A stretch of 64,000 nucleotides of DNA, taken from NCBI GenBank assembly GCA_036924285.1, contig JAYKYS010000014.1:11470001-11534000 (forward strand), read 5' to 3'. Origin of the DNA: Asterella californica. Taxonomy: Eukaryota; Streptophyta; Marchantiopsida; Marchantiales; Aytoniaceae. Below are positions 13,560 to 25,900 of the stretch, piece after piece. The position numbers and the translations under genes are program-made. Positions within the stretch are counted from its first letter, which is position 1; each line of letters opens with the position of its first letter. The notes under the pieces were generated by a model. That model searched no databases, was not told where the DNA came from, and saw only the letters and a program-made list of their open reading frames with translations.

Positions 13560-14280
13560 GTGTCATGATGTGTCCTTGTCAGATCATAAAGAAGAAATGT
13601 CCACTTTAGTAGTGATAGCTAAAGGTTTTATTGACCTCACATGAAAGACGACATTGTCCACTTTGTGAAAACATGCGTAATCTGTCAAACGAACCGAGTT
13701 TCTTATGCAAAAAAACAAGGGTTGCTTCATCCTTTTCCAATTTCAACCAGACCTAAGAAAGCATCAGCATGGACTTCATAACAACTCTGCCTGTCTCAAC
13801 CGGATACAACGCAATCTTTGTGATAGTTGATCAGTTTAGCAAACCAGCGAAGTTTGTTTCTCGACCTTGGATACCGTGACATCGTTCACGACTTCTCATT
13901 GTTCTGAGGTACTTGGTGGCGTTCACATGGATTATCTCAGAGTATTATTTCAGACCGAGATTATAAGTTCACAAGTGTCTTTTGAAAACATTTGTTTCAA
14001 AAGTTGGAGACTAAATATCGCTTATCATCCTAAAATGGATGGACAAACAGAACGAGTTAATTCTGTTCTGAATCAACACTTGTGGAATTAAGTGAACGTA
14101 GACCAAAGTGATAGAGCAAAGTGGTTCAGTCTTGTAGAGCCTTGCTATAACTCCACGAAGTATTCAGCGACGGATGAATCGTCTTTCTTGTTGACTTACA
14201 AACATGATCTAGAAGGACCTTGCGACTTGACTCTTGCTAGGAGTTCTACATTGGTACGGTCAAGAACACGATAAACATCA
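13560..14280 (+). pseudogene. Integrase remnant, family A
   Basis: In three frames one can follow the zinc-binding HHCC end (CVICQTNRVSYAKKQGLL near 13676), the first catalytic region ([20 protein letters not shown] near 13775) and the third (LNIAYHPKMDGQTERVNSVL near 14010-14075, which contains the catalytic Glu of the D,D-E triad). The part between the second and third catalytic residues is badly scrambled. Confidence 0.75.
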
Positions 14281-14689
14281 GCTGGAGAGTTGGTGGTGGA
14301 AATGTAACGACGTGAGGAACAAGTGAAAAAGAACCTCAGTAAAGCGTAGCAACATTAACGAAGCAGGTAAATAAGCATCGGCGGCAAGTGAAGTTTCAAG
14401 TGGGTGAAGAAGTATGGTTGAGTACGAAGAACTTCACTCTTCCGGAAGGAATATCGGTGAATTTCTTATCCAAATTTATGAGACCTTTTGTGATTGTCAA
14501 GAATCCATATGAAGATGTCTATACTTTAGATCTTCCTCTCGAGTGGTAGTTGCATCTGACCTCCCATGTTTTTCTATTAAAGAGGTACTTCAAGGATGAT
14601 TTGCAACCGGAACGCAAATAGGGTCTCATGCCTCAACCTGATGTCGTAAAAGACAAAGCAAAATACGAGATGGAAATCATTTTGTGATC

Positions 14690-14815
14690 GCGGTGCAAAT
14701 CCAACCGAATGGAGTACTTGGTCAAATGGTGTGGATATTGTTTGGAGGAAGCAACTTGGGTGCCAGAGGAAGATCTGCAATATGCAAGTGAAGTATTGGA
14801 CCTCTTCAAATGATG
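14690..14815 (+). pseudogene. Chromodomain remnant, family A
   Basis: After the integrase, one frame reads MEYLVKWCGYCLEEATWVPEE, the chromodomain core that in chromoviruses sits at the integrase C terminus and guides insertion to marked chromatin. It is separated from the integrase by stops. Confidence 0.75.
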
Positions 14816-15588
14816 CCAAGGTCAGAAAGGGCATTAGCATGATGAGGACATCTCTTACCAGCGAGGAGCGAAGGAACGACGAACCACACAAATAGCAACT
14901 TGAGGCGATTTGAACGGATGGACTTTGTAGCTTGACTTGATATTTGTGAAATATTTGTTTCTTGGAAATTATCTAAGTGTATTGGTAGTGCATGACTATG
15001 ACTAGTTCTGATCAGATGCCTAGGATTTTGTCAAGAGGAAGAATGAAGTGCACTCAAAAGAAGCGAGATGGTTTGGATAAGCATCTAAACCAAGACTAAG
15101 TCTTGAGGTCAAGACTAAGTTTGTCATAGCGTTGACAAAACAAGTATGAATGGTTTACACTTGTCTTGGAGCTTGCGGTGATCTTGCATTGCAGTTTGCT
15201 AATTGTAAGAAAACTTAGTCATGCGTCTAAGTCAAATCAGTTTGCTAACGTGAGCTAACGCTAACGCTAAGACCAGAAAGTGAGCTTTGGAAGCTATAAT
15301 AAGTAGGTGTGAATACTTACAAGTTAGCAAGTTAGAGTCTTAACTAGAATGTTTAGAAATTTTCAACTAGTTTTATTTAGGAGTGACCAAAGAGATAAAG
15401 CTTCCTCGAGACTAGTTGGAATCTTCAAAGTGTTATAGCGATAACTTAAGAATCAAGCCAAGAAAGGAATTGCGGGTTAACTACCAGAATGCAACTCTGG
15501 CACCAAGGGATTGGCTATCCATTTTGAACTTGGCGTTAACTTAAAGATCATTGTTTATGAGGGTATCAACCTCCAAAATGAAGGTGAG

Positions 15589-16698
15589 TGTCGCGATCCT
15601 CAGTCTCAAGATCGATCATAGAGATAAACAACAAAACCCTAATGGACTTGTGCTAGGTTGTGAACACTATGAGCAAGACTTAACAGCTTGGCCGAGAAGT
15701 CAAGAACATATGAACCCTGAGTGATTCTCTGAACCGGGGTTGAAACATTATGTTAGGACGTAAGGGCTTATCCCAAGGGGACACTAGACGAATGCTGACC
15801 TAAGGAGTAAGTCTAGAAAAGGGTCAAAATGCAAGTCTTAGACATAGGTCTAAGATGTGGATCTGAGCGGACCTAGACTTGGATTTGGACGCTGGTCCAA
15901 ACCATAAGGTCCCAGTCTGGCGCTGAATCGCGGTTACTCAAAAAAATACTAAGTGTTGGAGCTCCATCAACATCTTGGGTCATGGAAGGAGCTCCAAGTA
16001 AGACCTTGAGGCGAGTAAGATATCATGAGAAGGTCTCAACGATAGATTTTCAATGATACCAAGAACTCCTCGAACTCACATCGGAGCTGAGAATTATGGC
16101 TGATCTTGTGATCGGATTATGGTATAATTTTTGAAGATCAAAGAGGAGGGCGGGACCGTCAATCCCCAAAAGTATATATGAAGAGGAGTCGATGCTTGGG
16201 TGGACCAGGATGAGTCATCCGACCTCAAAGTTCGGCGAGCGGACTCTAGGAGCATGAGATGATGGTTGGACCAGTTTCAATGCGCATTTCGATCTAGACG
16301 TGGACGTTGGACTTGAAAGAGTCCAAGGGCTATGGCAAGAAAACGAGACGGTGGGTTTTCATTCAAGAGCTTGGACCTAGACAGATATCACGAGTGTTTG
16401 GACCGCTAGGTGTGCTAGAGGCACAGTTTAGGACCTTGGAGTTTATAGGAACATCTTAAATCACGTTATGACTTGCTCATGTTTTAAGACCGATCTAGTT
16501 GGATCTAGGTCGAGACTTAAAGAATGTTGAGCTTGAGAGTTAAAGAGACGGTTCGACTTTGATCCGGACCAAACAAGATAAAAATAAGTGATGCATGAAT
16601 GTTAACGTGTGACTGTTGTTTACATGTTAGCGTTGTGAGTTTCATGACCTACTGAGCAAGAGCTTCCGCTGGTGCAACAAGACGGTAGGTGCACAAAA
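15589..16698 (+). repeat. 3' LTR of family-A element
   Basis: Begins TGTCGCGATCCTCAG and ends ...GGTGCACAAAA before the flank GTTGA. A purine-rich stretch (aaaatgaaggtgag) directly precedes it and would be the polypurine tract. It differs from the 5' LTR at many positions, mostly transitions, so the insertion is old. Confidence 0.8.
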
Positions 16699-16703
16699 GT
16701 TGA

Positions 16704-18100
16704 ACAATCTGTGAATGACAAGTGGACATCTCATCAACTTCCAAGCTTCCATGTACGAGCTTCCAAGTTGTAAAGTAGCTGTAGGATCGATTGGTCCTCT
16801 TTGTATTTGAGAGAAGGGTGGGTCTGTTGTCTCCATATGACGATTTGATCATTATGAACCGCTTGTGTTGTTTCATTGATGAGACCCGTTGCTTCGAGTT
16901 AGAATAGTTCTCCTTGATGATTATTCATGAATGATCAGATTGAAACTTTTGTCACATGTGGTCCTTCGACTCTTATGACGACTCGTGTAGGTTATCCTAG
17001 GCCTTCGATATAATACTTAAGAAAGAAAGGAGTATTCTCCCTTTGGGTTTGAATTCATATCACAATTTGGATGCTTTAGAATAAATACTCAAAATTGAGT
17101 GGCTCAGGTTCATGAGGAGGAATCAAAGTAGAGGGATTAAGCCATAGGTTAGATAATACTAACTATGACTTGTGATAAATTTCTGGCAGTAGCTCAAAGA
17201 GTGACCGGTAATCAAGAAGCTCATTCTCATTGAAGTCCAAATTGATCTAGAAATGATCAGTAATAAAGATTATGTGGATTTTGCAAGACCATTATCTTGA
17301 GAGTAGTAAGTTGTAGAGATCATGTGTTGAATGTCAAAAGTGTTTGTGAGTGCTTCGACCACTTCGTTGGAAAGTGACTTCCTTGATCATTGATCACGAT
17401 CTAGGGGCATCCTTGTCGACAATGATGCTTTGTGGTGGAAATTGTCGTGCCTTCTATCACTGATGTGGCTTCAACCCACTTAGTTGCGTAATCAATCGTT
17501 ATCAAGATATACTTATGAGCCTCATAAAATTCAATCTTCATTTGGAAAATGGTTGCACAATTTGATGAGATTTTAGTGATACTCGAGCGAAGGAGGAGCC
17601 GGTCCATGTTTCTAACACGCAGTATAATGTTTGTCAAGTTCATGAACATCTTTGAACATTGTGGTGACCACAAACCTATGTCAAGGATTTTGACTGTTGT
17701 GATCTCTATGCATAAGATGTGTCTTGATTTCTTTCCATAAGATTGAAATATGCTTCTCACATGACTTTCTCACGTTCCATCTGTGGTATCACTTGGTGGA
17801 GACTCCCATCCACCACATGATGGTATAAAGATCCTTCTCGGATCACATACATCTTCAGCTTCTCAGTGAGTGATTTTCTGTCATGTTTAGATATAAACTC
17901 CAGAAGGGTTTATGGCTTAGAGCTCATTGTGTAAGCTTCTCATGTGCACTTTATTTGTTTCATTTGTGCGCTTAATGACGAAGTTATGGAGTTCAAAAGA
18001 TATAGAAAATCAAGTTGGACCTTAACTTGTTAATGCTGACTGGATAACTTTGATCACTTGCACTACACTAAGAGTGCGAGGGGTCTGCTTGATCATAATC
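16704..18100 (-). pseudogene. Minus-strand Ty3/gypsy integrase fragment (different lineage)
   Basis: The open frame 17401-17760 (minus) ends with AHKYILITIDYATKWVEA, the integrase-core signature around the first catalytic Asp in Ty3/gypsy elements. Upstream in the same frame, DIGLWSPQ and the surrounding segment look like a spoiled zinc-binding region. The wording IDYATKWVEA is not that of family A (VDQFSK) or family D (REDLSN), so a third lineage. I could not find its LTRs. Confidence 0.6.
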
Positions 18101-19600
18101 GAGGTTGATTGAACATACAATGAACTAGGATAAGGGACAATTTAAGGGGTTAGTTTACACTTGTGACTTGTCAATGGACATTTTAGAATATTGGGAGATC
18201 CAATGGATGCATCCAAGATGTCAATTGGTTCAGATCTATGTAGGCTACGTACATGTGAAGACTAGTTCATGAAGAGGTGGATCAGAATGAGAGTTCTTAG
18301 GAGAATTGAGACTTAAAGAAGGAAAGAATGAACACTTCAATTTTTTATGAGCGATAGTTGGATCGTTCGAGCCCTTTCTAAAATCCAAAATTATTGTCCT
18401 TAGATCCACTTTGATTAGAATATCGAGCTTTTATGTAAGAAATTGAAAATGATACCAAGTTTGATCAAACAAATTAAAGGATATGAGAGAGTTGGTTCGC
18501 AAAGAGACGTACTTAATTTTCATCCACTTGCGATCTAAAGATCCTTCGTTCTTCGTAATCGGTGGACTAAGTTTTTCGTTCTTGGTGTCAATATGATCAA
18601 AGAGCTATCATAAGAGAAGATCGTATGTGGATTGGGTTGTTGTGTTGTGTGTGATAAGTGAAGTTTATACGCACGAGATTGATTTACGTCAATTTTTTAC
18701 TTCTTGCGATCAAATTTCTCATCATTCTCCGTCAACAGAACTCCAAACTACTTGTTTGGAGTGTCACTAGGATCAAGGCAATAAGATCTATTTACAAGAG
18801 AAACAGATCTCAGATCAGATGGTCTGTATTGTTGGTTTGTGTTTGATCATCTACAACCAAAAATTAGGTATATCTTGGCTATCGAGAGTTAGATTTGAAG
18901 ATTCTTGGAGCCAATGGAATCAGGAGAGAAGACTGTATCGACATTTGAAGACCGTTTGGCAAAAGAAGATAACTGTCTTTTAGGTTCTTTACATTTTTGA
19001 TTCGTTTGAGTTCTAGTAGTGTATGTGAACTTGTATGTTATTTGTTTCTACTATAAATATGTAAATGATTGTTTTGGATTGTATGACACCATTGTGAAGC
19101 TTTGTTAGCAAATGAGTGTTTTCCTTACTTCAAGTTGTAATTCTTGTCTTAGATTTGGATTCAGAGACTTGTTTAAGTACTTAGGTGTAGACTACATACT
19201 ACGTTGGTATGTTCATCAGTTTTGGTGCTTATAGATAAAACACAGAATTGTACACAAAATGAGGTTTGGACATCTCTAGAGTGCTCGTTTGCATGGTTGT
19301 TTCTCTCGTTTTACTTTTTTTAAACATATGATATCTCCACAATCAAGAACCTTGTGTATTTTTAGACAATCTTCATGCATGATACGATACTATAACATAT
19401 ATAATACTTACTCAAAGGATAATATATTGACGATTTGATATATAGACCGATGCGCAGTAGTTTGTTTGACAATGTATGATTTGTGATCAAGTATAAGCAT
19501 CATACAATGCTCGTAATGCATAGTTACATATCTTATCAGTTATAAGATTAGAGTTTGGATTTTGTGAGACCTCGCCGTTGATAATACTTCATCATCTGTA
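18101..19600. other. No recognisable feature
   Basis: AT-rich sequence without supported coding potential. Open frames are at most about 60 codons. It may belong to the flanking retroelement remnants, but no motif was found. Confidence 0.4.
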
Positions 19601-19639
19601 TGTACTGGTGATGGTGGAGCACTTATCCAGTTACGTTGG

Positions 19640-19800
19640 TAGCGTTATCAGACAATTTGAATGAAAACAACGTATGTGTTCCTTGAATGAGTGGTGAGTC
19701 ATTTTGGGGTTCCAACTGAAGTGCTTACTGACCAAGGACTGAGATTTTAGAAGAAATTCAGATCTTATGTAATCAAGCGCTGATTGATCCTTGTACTAGT
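19640..19800 (+). pseudogene. Short Ty3/gypsy integrase fragment
   Basis: The plus strand near 19690-19735 reads VSHFGVPTEVLTDQG, the integrase segment around the second catalytic Asp (usual form FG-P..L.SD.G), followed by sequence resembling a damaged 'F.S' stretch. Only this piece is identifiable. Confidence 0.6.
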
Positions 19801-19978
19801 CTTAAGATCATCTTGAGAATCAATATCCTCGTAAAATTAACTCTACAAAGAAATACTTTTTCACTGCAAACAGTTATGATATACAAGCTCTAACTCCTTC
19901 AATTGCCCTCTTCTTTTATCTTACTCTATAAATTTTATATTATCTTATCATGATCCTCATATATCTCCTACAATCTTC

Positions 19979-20186
19979 TCATATCAAACAATTATCTTAT
20001 CATTTTCTGCAGTTATATCATTCGCAGTTTCATATAATTATCTAAATGTATCTGAGTGGATTATTTCTTTTTGTAAAAGTTATCATATCAAACAGTTAAC
20101 TTATCATTATCTGCAGTTGTATCACTCGCAATTTCATATAATTATCTAAATGTATCTGAGTGGATTATTTCTTTTTGTCTTTTACA
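19979..20186. repeat. 104-bp tandem duplication
   Basis: Copies at about 19979-20082 and 20083-20186 share 'atatcaaaca', 'tcatataattatctaaatg' and 'gagtggattatttcttttt' at a constant offset of 104 bp, with few differences. AT-rich, with no coding potential. Confidence 0.75.
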
Positions 20187-20549
20187 TGTTATCCTAACAA
20201 GAAGCTGAAAGAGATGATTCATTTATATTCTCATCTCAAATAAGAGTTAGAAAAAATCGTTAAAAAACACATTTTTGTCTTTTACACAACTGCAGATTTG
20301 AACTATCGAGCAACTTAGAATGTAGTTTTGAAGGGGAAAACCTAGAAGTAGGAGAATGCATATGACAATTCATACTATGTTGAAGTAGAGAATCAAAATC
20401 CTATTGCAGTGCAAGACTGTTATTACTATCGACAGGAGCTACAAAGGTGGTGTATGTCTTGATTTCAGGTCATGGTTGAGTAAATGAAAATGAATTTGTT
20501 GTGTTTTGAGAAAATTCTAATTTGTGTCTAAAAACGCTCCATGAAGTGC

Positions 20550-22903
20550 GGTTCCATAACAACTCTGCAAATCAATATCCGGCTCATTCTTCAACAGGCA
20601 CGCGGTCAGAAGAAGTTAAAAGATTTTCCACAACGACAAGTGGGAGAAACTACACAACATGATGAAGAAATTCACCCGGCGATGACTTTACTCTAACGTA
20701 GTGTGAACGAATACGACACTTACCCGAGGTATGAATTAGATGAGACTCCTTTGAAAATCTAGATAGAGAGAGAGAGAGAGAGAGAGAGAATTTGAAAAGA
20801 ATGAAAAAGTTCACTCACGCATAGGAAAAACTGAGAGGACATGCACAGAAAAAAGAGATGACAAGTTCGAAAAAAAACCAAATCTTGTGTGCTGAACGTC
20901 GATTCATTTACTCTATTGCGACCTAATTCATACACAATTCAGTGACTCTTTAGTGCTTTGACATTCAACTTGCTATTACCAAACGACGTTTCTTTTCATT
21001 TTCCTTTGATCTGTTTCACTGTTACCAGCTGATGAACTTGATTGATTTTCAAGCTAATCCGAATCAGACGTATCGATACCAACGCATACTATTCAAAGGA
21101 GAGAAGCAAACCCGAGGTTCCCCAGAGGTATGGCCTAGATCTGAACTCCAGAGAAAAAATCGCATACAGAGACCGTAGTACCGTACTCTGCAGTGAATAA
21201 TAATAGCCTTGATGTCCGCTGTACTTTTCCAGCTGCAACTGCCATCGTCGCACTTCCTCATCAGTCTATGGTGACAAGGCCAAGAAACTACGAGGTGGTG
21301 ATAATGGCATCCTCGGTGTCACTCGACTTTACCGTGCTTCATTACCAACTCATCACCGTAACAACCAGTTAATCATGGCGCGGACATGTCAGAGTTACCT
21401 GACCATGTGGAGGATTAAGACCACTGACTATAGCAGGGCATCGCCTCTTTGATCCGTCGCAAAAGCGTCTAGACTTCGAAACTGGTTCTGGAGTTGGACG
21501 TCAATCGGTTCGAGATCCTCTTGAGAGCTTACAACCCTAAACGCAATGTTAATCTCCATGTAATAGAGTTATGCTTCACTACTGTACAAATTGCTCCAGT
21601 TGGGTTGAATCTTTAAAGTGCTTCAACCTGCTCGACATTGAAACTCATGCTCGCCATGACTCCTGTGAGTAGAAACCGACATTTATCTCGATTTGGAAAT
21701 GCTCTTTTTACTTCGTCGATCACTAACGTTTACTTGGGGACCTACCCACATCTGATTAGTGGGATCAATAACATATATGTGCTCCCAAGTAGGAAACAGA
21801 TGCCTCCAGTAAGTTGGCACAACGCATAATCTGTGTAATAAAAGCTTTCATACCTCCGGGTGCATATAGACATCCGTGAGAAACCGATTGCACACTGAAT
21901 GTGCTAGAGTGTATTGCACATCTCGAAGGCTTGCATCTGATCTCCCAGAAAGGTATTGTGTTGCTTTTACAAGCCATCACCTCTTGTCATCCTCGCTACG
22001 TTTCAAAGAGGCATGCCTGGAACCAGACAAAAGTGAAGTGATTCCTCACGAAGAACAATGGCTTCAAAACGGCTGTCCTCGCGCACTTCGGACCTAAGGC
22101 AATCCGACCGATCCGAATATGCTGTACATTCAGAAATCACCCCGGCCTTATCTACAATATGAAGGGTACCTTCCTTCGAATGATGTGACTCGCTTGCTAG
22201 GATATGCACTGGCTGAACTCAGAAATCACGCAAGTGTTTTCTCAGGTCCGCCTTGAGTCACCTGTTCATGAAGTCCACAAACGTTAAATGCAGCAGACGT
22301 CACAAGTGCACAGACATCGAACTTAATATCAGTCCAAATAACAGTTGCCACAGTACAGCCAGGATCCCGCAAACCGACTCTCGGTAATCCATGTGCGGAC
22401 TCAACAAGACGCAGCTGGATTTCTAAGGTCGTACTTCTCTTGACGCCATGACACGCGTCACCATACAAGCTCACTACCTGCAATTTCCTCTAGAGCATGA
22501 ACAAGGTACAAAAGTCCGTCGAAAATAGTGTTCTAACAAGTCATCAGGTTCAACAAATGAATAGGTAGAATGGCAACATTTTAGCCCCAAACAGTAACGA
22601 TTCCGTCAGATACCTCCAGATACTTCTTTAGTATTCAGTATGGAGGCTGATTTGAAACTAACTACTCAATATGACAGCATCTGCTGTCACTGTCAAAATA
22701 ACCATTTACAGGCTTAACAGAATACAATCAAATCACATCAATAATCTACGACCCGAAGATCTCACTTTTGATGTCCAGAGAAATAATCTCTACTACTAAT
22801 ATCCCTACATGTCTAGCTCTCTAGAATCAACTCACTCACGCTTCATAGGTGAAAGAATTTCTCGTGGATAAAATTTACGCATCAACGACAAGTCTAACTG
22901 CAA
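20550..22903. other. Epsin downstream region, no separate gene recognised
   Basis: The composition is close to that of the neighbouring gene. The first few hundred bases below 22904 are presumably the epsin 3' UTR (minus strand). Between 21.0 and 22.5 kb there are several minus-strand frames of 60-85 codons without recognisable domains. They could be a long 3' UTR, a non-coding transcript or remnants. I cannot choose between these. Confidence 0.35.
20765..20789. repeat. (AG)n microsatellite
   Basis: A run of about 12 AG dinucleotides. Confidence 0.9.
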
Positions 22904-25900
22904 CTACCTGTACCCACTGTACTGGGAGTTGGGATAACCACCCATTCCCATACCCATCCCCATGTTCATACCCATAGCTGGATTCATTCCCATGCCTGGA
23001 TTCATCCCCATGCCTGGATTCATCCCCATACCAGGCTGCATTCCCATGCCCATCCCAGGATTCATGCCCATCTGCATGCCTGGATTCATACCCATCTGCA
23101 TGCCTGGATTCATGCCCATCCCTGGATTCATACCCATACCCATGCCTGGAGCCATGCCCATGCCACCCATTCCAGGCTGCCGCATCCCTCCAGCTGGTCC
23201 CATCCCCATCCCGCCCATTCCCATTTGCATACCTGGAGCCGGTCCCATCCCCATGCCCATACCCATACCTCCAACACTTGGAGGTAGTGGAGCCGCTATG
23301 CCGGTCGCACCTCTCAAACCAAGACCTGTTCCTGAACCCATTGCCCTACCCATACTTGTTGGTGCGGCCTTCTCCTCCTTCCTCTTTTCCATGACAGAGA
23401 AAATCGAATCCTTCAGGTCAATTCCAAGCTCAGCCAAAGGATTGGTCTTCGGACCGGAAATGTTTAGGTCAACAATACCAGAACTAAGCGTGTCACTCCA
23501 TATAGCAGACTTGGGTTTGAACTCTGTAGGTTGCGATTTGGGAGCAACTTTGTTGCTAGGTGCCTGAACTGGTACAACAGCTCCGGCGTTCACACCAAGG
23601 GTATTCCCACCCAGACCCATAGTATTTGAACCAAGAGGAGGATTTGGCCCTACAGGAGGCTGTGGATGTGCATAGGAGGACATTTGTGCGTTATTTCCAG
23701 ATAGATGTGAAAAGTTCTGAGGCTGATAAGGACCTGAAGGAGGCTGGAATGAATTTGGGGCAGACTGAGCTGGCGGTTGTTGATAGCTGGGAACTTGTTG
23801 ACTGCTGGGAGCTTGTTGATAGCTAGGTGGTTGTTGATAACTGGGAGGTTGTTGATAACTAGGAGGTTGTTGATAACTGGGAGGAGGTGTAAGTGTTGAG
23901 GGCTTTGCAGCTGCCGAAAAAGTAGCTCCAAAAGTAGAAGTGGCTGCAACTCCCTCACTAGAAGGTACCGATGGAAACGCTTGGAAACTATCACTGGTCG
24001 TAAAGTTGGCCCCTCCAACTGCTGCAGGAAATAGTGACGTTGACTGGGCCCCGAAAGTCGCTGTAGATGACTGATCCGCAGGACCTGCAGAAAACCCTGG
24101 TTCTCCAAAAAGATTATCCTGTTGAGCAGCTACACCATTTCCCTGCGAAAACCACGAAGCCAACAAGTTAATCTTAATCTCTGCACTGCGACCGAGAAAG
24201 TCAAATGCACGTTTCTTTCCACCCCAAGCACCCGATCCCAACAAGTTCCACTAAGTAACTTTGCAAGATGACGTTCGATCATGATGATCACGTTCGGCCA
24301 CAATGATCACATGTGCCGCATCTCACTGACATATCTCTATGCTGAATCACTAACTCATATGGGTCATTTCTCGAAGTAGAAATAAAGTCCAAGTTAAACT
24401 ATGGCCACAAATACAAAGGTGATCTACTCTATCATGTGAAAGAACGTCTATAATGAGGGCAGAGCCCATCTCGCGACTGAAAGTCTCCTCCACTTCAAAG
24501 CATAGGAAACATACAACATAATGGCCTTTTCACATACAGGAACTACCTGATGTGAAGAGCCTGACGCGGGTGTAGGAGCTACCACAAAAGAACTGTCTCC
24601 GAAAAGATCCTCTATACCAGAGGTACTCTTAACTGTAGTAGTATGTATAGGATTCACAGGTACAGCTGCTGGAGCTGAAGTGCCAAAAGGATCCTCCTCT
24701 TGCCTGGCAGAACCTGAAGTAACAATACATATAAATTCATAATCACGTCATCAACATACCGCATAAAACTCTATACACCTAATGAAAAAGGACCCCAGAG
24801 AAAGAGTTTCCACAAACATGATTCAGTGGGTGCAGGCAAACTCCTGTAAAAGCTCACATGCATATGATCTGCCACACACAACTAAGAAACCAACCATCTT
24901 GATCTTGCCAAAGCTAACCATGATTACGTCAGGACCCCGAATTAGCGAAATCCTTTCCGCCGAGATGGGAGATCTAGTGAACTGACGAAAGGCTCTGCTG
25001 TGAGTTCGCGAACGTTTAGGAGAGCTATACCTGTAGCGCTGAAGGCTCCTCGAGGGTCAAAGTCATCGAACTCCTCGTCATCTTGCTTGCTTGCGAAGTA
25101 GGAACCTCCAGCAGGAGCCGCAGGAGGTAACTTACGCTCACCGTTTTGAGTAGCCGGGGCTGACACCTGCGGCTGATTTACCTGTGTCTGACTAGTCTGT
25201 GCTCTTGCTACCGCTGCAGCCAGACCACTCGCATCCCTGAAATTTTGAAACAACGGGTCACAACTTACACACGAGTACATTTTATTTCCTGTACTAAGAG
25301 CACCTACGCTTGTTTTAAAGTTAACTACCTAGTAACCAATCCAACTCCGAACAAAGGCAGAGCGGTAATGGCATCGGTGCTATCTTAAGCCTAGTGTCAA
25401 ACATCAGCAAACTCGAAGTGTCTACATATACTGGTAGACTCTAAGAGTGCTGTTTACTCAAGCAAGAGTTCGCTGAAGTACCGTTCGTCGCTCGGATATT
25501 CCGGTGGATCGCCCCGATCCGCTCTGCTGCCGCCTCCCCCCCTACCAGACCAAAGAACGTTTGAGGAAACGAATCCACTGCTTTATGCTCTAACCAAACA
25601 GAGGGCACTAAAATAGAAACGAACAAAAACACCGTAGGAGCTTGTCTCGCAATAAACTCATCACCTTGCTACCCGTGCAGAGCAGCGAAGGACAAACACC
25701 ATTTAACTGTATACCTGGCGGGATACCGATCCTCTTCTTCATAGTTCCTCTCCCGATCTTTATCATGACTAGAGGCAGAACCTTCATCACCATATCTGTC
25801 GTTATAACCTCGATCTCCGCCTTTGCTTCCATAACCTCGATCATCTTCGGTACGATCACCACCGTACTTATCATCTCGATAGCGGTCTCCGTTGTTATCT

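Larger units (their letters stand above)
9292..16703 (+). mobile_element. Full-length dead chromodomain Ty3/gypsy retrotransposon (family A)
   Basis: Two related LTRs (9297-10407 and 15589-16698, about 1.1 kb each) flank about 5.2 kb. The internal region starts with a degraded initiator-Met-type primer binding site and carries, in order, gag, zinc knuckle, protease, reverse transcriptase, RNase H, integrase and chromodomain remnants. That order (integrase after RT) plus the chromodomain places it among Ty3/gypsy chromoviruses. Every domain is broken by stops or frameshifts. Five-base flanks are GTCAA (9292-9296) and GTTGA (16699-16703), compatible with a target duplication GTCGA that lost its CpG differently in each copy. 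If this is right, the LTR ends in ...CACAAAA rather than the usual CA. Confidence 0.85.

Noticed and set aside
22962..23567. 201-codon plus-strand ORF rich in Ile and Pro
   Set aside because: It is the exact antisense shadow of the epsin Met/Gly-rich repeat; composition follows from the other strand.
22904..24244. 446-codon single-exon gene starting MLGSGAWGG
   Set aside because: The first 34 codons are intron; the acceptor at 24143 joins exon 9 in frame and gives the conserved epsin order.
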